Positions 1-4,575 of a stretch of 5,109 nt of DNA are shown piece by piece. The notes beneath the pieces were generated by a model. It saw only the letters and a program-made list of their open reading frames with translations. It had not been told where the DNA came from and ran no database searches. A program made the position numbers and the translations under genes. Position 1 is the first letter of the stretch, and each line of letters begins with the position of its first letter. Source of the DNA: DASXRC01 sp036506495 (GTDB taxonomy: Bacteria > Actinomycetota > Actinomycetes > Mycobacteriales > Micromonosporaceae); the NCBI GenBank assembly GCA_036506495.1, contig DASXRQ010000146.1, positions 1-5,109 on the forward strand, read 5' to 3'.

Positions 1-28
1 ACCGCCTCGTGCGGCAAATCATTGCGGC

Positions 29-490
29 ATGAGGACACGTCGTCCATTGGCAATGGCGCTCGTGGCACTGTCCGGAATCGCCATCGGCGCCGGCGGCCTG
101 CTGCCCTGGGTGGTCGCTCGGGGATCGCGACCGCGGTCCGGGATCATGCACACATCGATCGCGGGCCTATTCCGCTGGGAGTACGAGAACGCCACGTTCA
201 TACGGTCGTTCGGTGCGGTCATGGTGTTGTGCGGTGTGCTGGTGTTGATCGGTGGCCTGGTCGCGTCACGCGTCCTGGCCGTGCTGTTCTCGCTGGTGGC
301 ACTCGCCACGGCCGGTTTGTGGATCGGCCTGAACGCATCGCATTTCAACCCCACCGACATGCCCTATTCCGACCTGCGCATCGGGGCCTGGCTGAGCATC
401 GGCGGTGGGATCGTCGGCCTGGTCAGCGCGTTCTTCCTCCGCAGACGCTCGTACGTCTCACGCGCGTCGGAGACCTACGCCACCGGGTGA
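29..490 (+). CDS. Small four-helix integral membrane protein, function unknown
   Basis: I do not recognise a named family. The 153-residue product shows four hydrophobic segments at about residues 7-29, 57-79, 82-102 and 116-137. The basic N-terminus (MRTRR) and the basic C-terminal tail starting at LRRR (137-140) both suggest cytoplasmic ends. This leaves two outside loops, about 30-56 (with a Trp/Tyr-rich stretch near 49-52) and 103-115. No catalytic motif is visible, so a small structural or accessory membrane role is only inference. The ATG at 29 has no clear Shine-Dalgarno sequence, and a second ATG at 53 (M9) is a possible alternative start. Upstream context is cut by the window edge. 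The next gene follows after 39 nt in the same reading frame and also encodes a membrane-anchored protein, so the two are probably co-transcribed. The coding assignment rests on the coherent membrane topology. Confidence 0.8.
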   Translation: MRTRRPLAMALVALSGIAIGAGGLLPWVVARGSRPRSGIMHTSIAGLFRWEYENATFIRSFGAVMVLCGVLVLIGGLVASRVLAVLFSLVALATAGLWIGLNASHFNPTDMPYSDLRIGAWLSIGGGIVGLVSAFFLRRRSYVSRASETYATG

Positions 491-529
491 CCCGGGAACC
501 CGTACGCCACCGCGCGCATCATTGCTGGC

Positions 530-1702
530 GTGGAGCCGGTGGATGTCGTGGAGTTCGGCGGGTTGCGCGATGGCGGCCGCCCCGGGCGATCCTGGCCGCG
601 GTGGCTCCCGCTGGTCATTGTGGCCGGCATCGTCGTCGCGCTGGTGGTTCGCAACGAGGTCGCCGGCCACTCGGCCGCGCCCGAGCCGACGGCGACACCG
701 ACCGCGATCGGCGCCTCTCCGACGAGCGGCCCGACGAGCAGCCCGACGAGCGTGCCCGCGCCGGTCGTGGTGACCAACGTGGGCCATCGGCTGCTCGGGG
801 TGACCGGCCGCTGGGAGCTGTTCGGGCGGGGCTGGGAGGGCATGGTCCGCGTCGAGCTCGCGCGCGGCCGGGTGACCAAGACCACCGTGCCGCCCCTGTC
901 GAGCACCGGTCCGGTCTCGTTCGTGGTCCGGCGGAACTGGGCGATCATCCGGCCACTCGATCGAGTGGACGGATACCTCGTGCCGGACGGAAGGCCCGCG
1001 CACCGATTGGCGGGCGCCCTGGACGGCGCGGGGCCGGCGCTACCGGGCCCGGACGACGACACCGTCTGGGTACAGGCTGGCTCCCCCGACCACACAACGA
1101 TGGCGCTGGTCGGCCCCGACGGCCGGTCGACGGGGGTGTCCGTCCGACTGCCGGCCGACGCGAACGGCTTCGCCGCGTCGGACCACAACGGGCGGCTCAC
1201 GTTCTATGCGACGGGCGGCGTCTACCTGGCCGGGCCGACCGGCACCCGGCGGATCACCAGCGGCAATCTGGTGGCGGTCGGCCCGACCCGCTGGCTCGTC
1301 CGCGAATGCGACGACCGCCATCGCTGCGCCACCGTCGTCGTCAACCGCACCACCGGCGCGCGCCGCACCCTCGACGTCAAAGTGGACCTGCGCGACGTGT
1401 CGGCCGGGCTCATCGCACCCGACGGATCCGCCGCCGCCCTTCTGGTGAACACCCAGGCCGGGCTGGTAGCCGCCCACCTGCTCGACCTCTCCTCCGGCAG
1501 GGACCGCCGGCTCGACGTGCCCATCGATCAGCGGTACGACGAGTCGGTCACCGCGTGGTCGCCGGACGGCAGATGGCTGTTCATCGCCGGCGCGGACGGG
1601 AAGCTGTTTCCGGTCTACGCGGCCACGGGGCGGGTCCACGACCTTGGTGTGCCGCTCCCACCGATCACCCAGCTCGCGATCCGGGCCGCAGCGGCGCCGT
1701 AG
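530..1702 (+). CDS. Membrane-anchored beta-propeller-like (WD40/TolB-type) protein, probably extracytoplasmic
   Basis: The 390-residue protein begins with a short cytoplasmic head and one membrane helix at about 25-41 (WLPLVIVAGIVVALVV). A Pro/Thr/Ser/Ala-rich linker follows at about 48-80, and the rest (about 80-390) is rich in beta-strand-like segments. Near the end, WSPDGRWLFIAG (343-354) is typical of WD40-like/TolB propeller blades, and weaker blade-like pieces recur before it. The layout implies a type II anchor with the propeller outside the cell. The only two cysteines, C260 and C266 (CDDRHRC), sit in the exported part and could form a disulfide. No catalytic residues are evident, so a binding or scaffold role is inference. 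The GTG at 530 follows an in-frame stop and is the first usable start, but it lacks a clear ribosome binding site. GTGs at 539 and 548 are alternatives. It probably shares an operon with the membrane protein 39 nt upstream. Confidence 0.82.
   Translation: MEPVDVVEFGGLRDGGRPGRSWPRWLPLVIVAGIVVALVVRNEVAGHSAAPEPTATPTAIGASPTSGPTSSPTSVPAPVVVTNVGHRLLGVTGRWELFGRGWEGMVRVELARGRVTKTTVPPLSSTGPVSFVVRRNWAIIRPLDRVDGYLVPDGRPAHRLAGALDGAGPALPGPDDDTVWVQAGSPDHTTMALVGPDGRSTGVSVRLPADANGFAASDHNGRLTFYATGGVYLAGPTGTRRITSGNLVAVGPTRWLVRECDDRHRCATVVVNRTTGARRTLDVKVDLRDVSAGLIAPDGSAAALLVNTQAGLVAAHLLDLSSGRDRRLDVPIDQRYDESVTAWSPDGRWLFIAGADGKLFPVYAATGRVHDLGVPLPPITQLAIRAAAAP
719..754 (+). repeat. Three 12-bp tandem repeats in the linker region
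   Basis: Three head-to-tail copies of a 12-bp unit, CCGACGAGC plus GGC, AGC or GTG, start at 719, 731 and 743. They encode PTSG-PTSS-PTSV (residues 64-75) in the linker between the membrane helix and the propeller-like domain. Because the unit is a multiple of three, copy changes would lengthen or shorten the linker without a frameshift. Confidence 0.85.
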
Positions 1703-1725
1703 GCGTCCGACCCGCCACACTCGAC

Positions 1726-1731
1726 GGAGGG
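1726..1731 (+). promoter_or_regulatory. Ribosome binding site for the dimethylargininase gene
   Basis: GGAGGG at 1726-1731, within GGAGGGAGG, lies 8 nt before the GTG at 1740. This supports starting the protein at VAEGIALVRR rather than at upstream codons, whose translation is Arg-rich and unlike the family. Another in-frame GTG at 1734 lies inside the ribosome binding region and is less likely. Confidence 0.75.
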
Positions 1732-1739
1732 AGGTGCCG

Positions 1740-2534
1740 GTGGCCGAGGGCATCGCCCTGGTTCGGCGGCCGAGCGGCCGGCTGGCCGAGGGCATCGTCA
1801 CGCACATCGAGCGGGTGCCGGTCGACGTGGCCGTGGCCCGCCGGCAGCACGACGCGTACCGGCGGGCGCTGGCGGCCGCGGGCTGGGAGGTGCGCGAGGT
1901 GCCGCCAGCCGAGGACTGTCCCGACTCGGTCTTCGTCGAGGACGCGGTGGTCGTGTGCGCCGGGCTCGCGGTCCTCACCCGCCCGGGCGCGGTGCCTCGT
2001 CGCGCCGAGGTCGAGGCGGTGGAGCCGGTGGTACGCGGGGCGAGGCTCGACGTCGCGCGCATCGAAGCTCCCGGCACGCTCGACGGCGGCGACGTGTTGC
2101 AGGCCGGCTCCACCGTTTATGTCGGCCGGGGCGGCCGCACCGACGCCGAGGGCGTACGCCAGCTGCGCCGGTTGCTCGCCCCGCTCGGGCGTACCGTCGT
2201 CGCCGTACCCCTGCGCGACGTGCTGCACCTCAAGTCGGCGGTGACCCGGCTGCCCGACGGGACGTTCCTGGCCGTGCCGGATCTGGTTGAGGTCGGTGTG
2301 TTCCCGGCCCTGCGGACGGTCGAGGAGGAGTCGGGGTGTCACGTCGTGCCGCTCGGCGGCGACCGCGTCCTGATCGCGGCCTCGGCGCCGAGGACCGCCG
2401 CCTGGCTGGCGGATCTCGGCTTCACTCCGGTTGTCGTCGACATCGGCGAGTACGAGAAGCTCGAAGGCTGCGTGACCTGCCTCAGTGTCCTCATTCCGGA
2501 TGAGCGCACGAACGGACGTCCGCGCCCGAGGTGA
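1740..2534 (+). CDS. ddaH: N(G),N(G)-dimethylarginine dimethylaminohydrolase (dimethylargininase, DDAH)
   Basis: This cytoplasmic hydrolase of the guanidino-modifying (amidinotransferase-fold) superfamily converts asymmetric dimethyl- or monomethyl-arginine to citrulline plus di- or monomethylamine. From the GTG at 1740 it has 264 residues, a normal DDAH length. Key family motifs are present in order: PDSVFVED (61-68, with D62, E67, D68), TRPGAVPRR (80-88, R87), TLDGGDVL (113-120), R133 in the RGGRT segment, LHLKSAV with the catalytic His163, and EGCVTCLSVLI with the nucleophile Cys247. By recalled alignment these match human DDAH1 D73, E78, D79, R98, R145, H173 and C274, and TLDGGDVL is identical to the human motif. 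The core therefore looks intact. A related arginine-derivative hydrolase activity is possible. The gene lies 37 nt after the propeller gene and 30 nt before a GyrI-like gene. No other arginine-catabolism gene is in view. Confidence 0.93.
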   Translation: MAEGIALVRRPSGRLAEGIVTHIERVPVDVAVARRQHDAYRRALAAAGWEVREVPPAEDCPDSVFVEDAVVVCAGLAVLTRPGAVPRRAEVEAVEPVVRGARLDVARIEAPGTLDGGDVLQAGSTVYVGRGGRTDAEGVRQLRRLLAPLGRTVVAVPLRDVLHLKSAVTRLPDGTFLAVPDLVEVGVFPALRTVEEESGCHVVPLGGDRVLIAASAPRTAAWLADLGFTPVVVDIGEYEKLEGCVTCLSVLIPDERTNGRPRPR

Positions 2535-2564
2535 GATGCCGGCGCACGGGGGAATCTAGGCCGA

Positions 2565-3059
2565 GTGACGGCGACCAGTCAGATCACGATGTGCACGCTG
2601 AAGCGCCAGCACACGGCGGTCGTCCGCGGCGCGATGCCCGCCGCCGATCTGCCCGGCTGGCTCCCCGGCGTGTTTCACGCGGTCGCGGACCACCTCGAGC
2701 GGGCCGACGCCGTCGTCGCCGGCCCGGCGTTCGCGTGCATCGAGCTCCGGCCGGGCGACGATCGCCGGCTCGGCGACCTGCGCACGGCGGCGGGCTTTCC
2801 GGTCGCCGAACCGATCACCGGGGACGGCTGGGTGCGCCCGTCCGCTCTGCCCGCCGGTCCGGCCGCGGTCGCAACGCATCTCGGCCCGTGCGAGGCCGTC
2901 GAGACCGCCTGCGCGGAGCTGGACGCGTGGCTGGCCGGTCGGGGTCTGCTCCCCGACGGGGTCCGGTGGGAGGTGTACCTCACGGACCCGGCGACCGAGC
3001 CCGACCCGGCGCACTGGCTGAGCCAGCTCGTCGTGCCGTACCGTCCGGCCGCGGCGTAG
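2565..3059 (+). CDS. Stand-alone GyrI-like / AraC effector-binding domain protein
   Basis: The 164-residue protein matches the effector-binding fold shared by GyrI (SbmC), BmrR and AraC-type regulators, which binds small, often hydrophobic ligands. The two halves of the fold run about 7-80 and 98-160. Signature pieces are ATHLGPCE (103-110), a helix ending in LDAWLAGRGL, and RWEVYLTDP (134-142) followed by DPAHWLSQLVVPYR. In the wider family the Glu of the xEVY segment (E136 here) faces the ligand pocket. There is no helix-turn-helix domain, so this is a free-standing ligand-binding protein. Some relatives are hydrolases or ligand-sequestering factors, and the ligand here is unknown. The GTG at 2565 has GGGGGA at 2548-2553 at long spacing, and ATG 2589 (M9) is an alternative start. 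It follows the DDAH gene by 30 nt on the same strand, so co-transcription is plausible. Confidence 0.82.
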   Translation: MTATSQITMCTLKRQHTAVVRGAMPAADLPGWLPGVFHAVADHLERADAVVAGPAFACIELRPGDDRRLGDLRTAAGFPVAEPITGDGWVRPSALPAGPAAVATHLGPCEAVETACAELDAWLAGRGLLPDGVRWEVYLTDPATEPDPAHWLSQLVVPYRPAAA

Positions 3060-3062
3060 CGG

Positions 3063-3338
3063 TCAGGTGGACAGGTGCGCCGGCCTGCTGGTGATCGTCT
3101 CGATGTCGCCGGCCGCCGTGTCGAGCAGGTTGTGCGCGAGGTCGGACAGTGCCCGGGCGACGGCGAGCTCGTCGCCGATCTCCGGGACGTCGCGGTCGGC
3201 CGGGTTCCTTCGCGCCATGCCCTCACCGAGCAGGGCGCCGCGGTCACCCGCCTGGAGCCGCGCCCGCGCATGGGTACGCAGCTCGTCCTCGTGCTCGTCG
3301 ATTACGATCTCCACCGTCCAGCGCTTGGTCTCCGTCAT
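3063..3338 (-). CDS. DUF1876 protein (Rv1738-like, dsRBD/hibernation-factor-like fold)
   Basis: The 91-residue protein is a clear member of the DUF1876 family, whose mycobacterial member Rv1738 is a hypoxia/dormancy-induced protein with a fold resembling ribosome hibernation-promoting factors. Matching segments are KRWTVEIVIDEHED (5-18), ARARL (24-28), GEGMARRNPADRDVPEIGDEL (38-58) and AVARALSDLAHNLL (59-72). Binding to ribosomes or RNA is an inference from the fold. I chose ATG 3338 because GGAGG at 3347-3351 lies 8 nt upstream. A GTG at 3345-3347 would extend the protein by three residues but overlaps that site. A -10-like TAGGTT (3359-3364) is close upstream, without a good -35, and I see no obvious DosR-type palindrome. 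The gene lies 72 nt after a 40-residue membrane protein gene on the same strand and converges with the GyrI-like gene, 3 nt between stops. Confidence 0.92.
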   Translation of the reverse strand: MTETKRWTVEIVIDEHEDELRTHARARLQAGDRGALLGEGMARRNPADRDVPEIGDELAVARALSDLAHNLLDTAAGDIETITSRPAHLST

Positions 3339-3346
3339 CGTCGACA

Positions 3347-3351
3347 CCTCC
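3347..3351 (-). promoter_or_regulatory. Ribosome binding site for the DUF1876 gene
   Basis: On the minus strand GGAGG (plus-strand CCTCC at 3347-3351) is followed by an 8-nt spacer and the ATG at 3338. This is ideal spacing and decides the start in favour of MTETKRW over the overlapping GTG. Confidence 0.8.
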
Positions 3352-3410
3352 GAATACGAACCTAGCGGTCCGCAGGCGCGTCGGCGGCGTCCACCGGGGA
3401 GCCGGTCGGA

Positions 3411-3533
3411 CTAGGTCGAGATCAACAAGATCCCGAGAACGCCGAGCACCACCATGACCAACACGACGACAAGAAGGCCATGGCCTTCGCTCGTACCGCC
3501 ATGCTCGTACGCCTCGCGCGCTTCGGCCGCCAT
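3411..3533 (-). CDS. Small single-pass membrane protein, 40 residues, unclassified
   Basis: Reading the minus strand from ATG 3533 gives 40 codons and a TAG at 3411. The N-terminal half is acidic and soluble (MAAEAREAYEHGGTSEGHG). Residues 20-38 form one uninterrupted hydrophobic stretch of Leu, Val, Ile, Met and Gly, ending in ST, so the protein is almost entirely a soluble head plus one membrane helix. GGAGGAG at 3540-3546 gives an excellent ribosome binding site. Strong initiation signals, a sensible membrane helix and an otherwise empty gap between two co-directional genes make a real gene likely. I recognise no family. The helix could be a tail anchor (head inside) or a small regulator of a larger membrane complex, but this is speculation. 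It lies 72 nt before the DUF1876 gene and could share its transcript. Confidence 0.72.
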   Translation of the reverse strand: MAAEAREAYEHGGTSEGHGLLVVVLVMVVLGVLGILLIST

Positions 3534-3539
3534 CGCCGT

Positions 3540-3546
3540 CTCCTCC
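3540..3546 (-). promoter_or_regulatory. Ribosome binding site for the 40-residue membrane protein
   Basis: GGAGGAG on the minus strand (plus-strand CTCCTCC, 3540-3546) is 6 nt before ATG 3533, with the GGAGG core 8 nt away. It is one of the strongest Shine-Dalgarno matches in the window and is the main support for this short gene. Confidence 0.75.
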
Positions 3547-3565
3547 CGCCCCACTTCCCACACAT

Positions 3566-3593
3566 ACGGTAAGCGTTCTGGGACGGTCAGTAA
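3566..3593 (-). promoter_or_regulatory. Possible promoter for the small membrane protein gene
   Basis: On the minus strand TTACTG (3588-3593) is separated by 16 nt from TACCGT (3566-3571). The second element fits the loose actinobacterial TANNNT pattern; the first is a poor -35 match. It lies in the 91-nt gap between the oxidoreductase stop and the ATG at 3533, about 30 nt upstream of that start. Such matches arise easily by chance, so this is tentative. Confidence 0.25.
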
Positions 3594-3624
3594 GTTCGAA
3601 CGGGCGGTATTGCACAGATTGTGG

Positions 3625-4488
3625 TCAAAGAACCACGTCGGCTAGCCGGTCGACCTGATCCGGGTGCGCCGCCGTCGCGTCGAAGTACAGCTCGGTGCAA
3701 CCGGCGTCGCGGAAGGCGTCCACCGCCGCGCGGATGGCGGCCGGCGTGCGTAGCGCACCCTCGGCGATGCGGTCCGCGTACGGTCCGGTGAATGCGTAGT
3801 ACTCGCGCAGGTAGGTGTGCGAGTCGGCGGCCACGTCGTCGCCCAGCGAGAAGTACGCGAGTGCGGCGAGCCGCGGCTCGCCGTCGCGGCCGGCGTCGGC
3901 CCATGCGCGGCGGACCCGGTCGTAGAACGGAGCGATCTGTTGTGCCGGCGCACCGCCGGCCGTCCAGCCCGCTCCCCAGGTGATCACGCGCTGGAGCGCT
4001 CGGTCGGCCGTGCCGCCGATGAGCACCGGCACGCGCCCGTCGCGCACCGGCGTCGGGCAGACTGATGGGCCGCCCGGTTCCGCGGGCTCGCCACGCCAGA
4101 GGCGGTGCATGAGGTCCAGCGCCGAGTCCAGGTCACGCCCCCGCGCGTGAAAGTCGCGCCCGGCGACGGCGAAGTCGTCCGCGCGGCCGCCCACCGCGAC
4201 GCCGAGCGTGAACCGTCCGCCGGAGAGCTGATCGATGCTCGCCGCGGTCTTCGCCAGCAGAACGGGCGGGTACGCCGGCGCCACCAGGATGTTGGTCATC
4301 AGACGGACGCGGGTTGTCGCCCCGGCGGCGGCCGCGTGCGTCGCGAGCGAGTCGTGACTGGGGTACGCGATGCGGTCGATCGTGGCGAGGCCGGCAAAAC
4401 CGCGTTCCTCGGCCCGGCGGGCGATGTCCACAATGGTGCGTCCGGGAGCGCCCGGCACCGGGTTGGGCAGGCCGAATCCGATCTCCAT
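3625..4488 (-). CDS. LLM-class (luciferase-like) flavin/F420-dependent oxidoreductase
   Basis: This 287-residue protein belongs to the bacterial luciferase-like monooxygenase / F420-dependent reductase superfamily, TIM-barrel enzymes that use reduced FMN or coenzyme F420. Visible family segments are MEIGFGLPN (first barrel strand), DIARRAEERGFAGL (21-34), VRLMTNILVAPAYPPVLLAKTAA (61-83), LSGGRFTLGVAVGG (88-101), RGRDLDSALDLMHRLWRGE (116-134) and PVLIGGTADRALQRVITWGAGW (154-175). The C-terminal part (ELYFDATAAHPDQVDRLADVVL) also fits. Length is normal to slightly short for the superfamily. Substrate and cofactor cannot be read from sequence; F420 is plausible because actinomycetes make it. The start is ATG 4488, which begins exactly at the first strand. 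A longer reading from 4518 would add ten residues of no family character. No Shine-Dalgarno sequence precedes the ATG, but a -10-like box at leaderless spacing does. The gene is divergent from the ligase-family gene. Confidence 0.93.
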   Translation of the reverse strand: MEIGFGLPNPVPGAPGRTIVDIARRAEERGFAGLATIDRIAYPSHDSLATHAAAAGATTRVRLMTNILVAPAYPPVLLAKTAASIDQLSGGRFTLGVAVGGRADDFAVAGRDFHARGRDLDSALDLMHRLWRGEPAEPGGPSVCPTPVRDGRVPVLIGGTADRALQRVITWGAGWTAGGAPAQQIAPFYDRVRRAWADAGRDGEPRLAALAYFSLGDDVAADSHTYLREYYAFTGPYADRIAEGALRTPAAIRAAVDAFRDAGCTELYFDATAAHPDQVDRLADVVL

Positions 4489-4495
4489 GATCGAT

Positions 4496-4501
4496 AGGCT
4501 A
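4496..4501 (-). promoter_or_regulatory. Candidate -10 box for a leaderless oxidoreductase mRNA
   Basis: TAGCCT on the minus strand fits the TANNNT -10 pattern and ends 7 nt before the A of ATG 4488. Transcription would then start at or next to the start codon. The absence of any Shine-Dalgarno sequence before this ATG is consistent with a leaderless mRNA, which is common in actinomycetes. No convincing -35 is seen at 17-18 nt. Confidence 0.4.
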
Positions 4502-4521
4502 CCGAACCCGGCGCACATCGG

Positions 4522-4532
4522 CTTGAATCAAG
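4522..4532. repeat. Short inverted repeat in the divergent intergenic region
   Basis: CTTGAATCAAG is two 5-bp half-sites (CTTGA and TCAAG) around a central A. It lies in the 87-nt spacer between the divergent oxidoreductase and ligase-family genes, about 34 nt from the ATG at 4488 and 43 nt from the ATG at 4576. It is AT-rich compared with its surroundings. It could be an operator for either gene, but an 11-bp palindrome is short and no regulator gene is nearby. Confidence 0.3.
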
Positions 4533-4575
4533 ACGGGAGCAGTACCGCACGGGGCTAACGCGAGGCGGTGACGCC

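Noticed and set aside
1040..2113. Long minus-strand open frame opposite the propeller and DDAH genes
   Set aside because: It is Ser/Arg/Thr-rich without recognisable motifs, and the opposite strand carries a DDAH with intact catalytic residues. Long antisense frames are expected at this GC content.
22..2244. Plus-strand open frame of 740 codons spanning the first three genes
   Set aside because: The translation is Arg/Gly/Pro-rich low-complexity sequence typical of an off-frame reading of GC-rich DNA. It covers three genes with clear protein character in other frames.
3365..3373. GCGG-T-CCGC palindrome upstream of the DUF1876 gene
   Set aside because: It is short, GC-only and not similar to a DosR box, so chance is the simplest explanation.
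3393..3406. ACCGG-GGAG-CCGGT hairpin just after the small membrane protein gene
   Set aside because: A 5-bp GC stem with a 4-nt loop and no U-run arises often by chance here. It might weakly affect readthrough to the DUF1876 gene, but that cannot be supported.
3621..3636. GTGGT-CAAAGA-ACCAC hairpin at the 3' end of the oxidoreductase gene
   Set aside because: The stem is only 5 bp, overlaps the stop codon and has no U-tract, so it is too weak to call a terminator.
3454..3645. Plus-strand open frame of 63 codons opposite the 40-residue gene
   Set aside because: It has no ribosome binding site and mixed composition. The minus strand in the same place has a strong ribosome binding site and a clean membrane helix.
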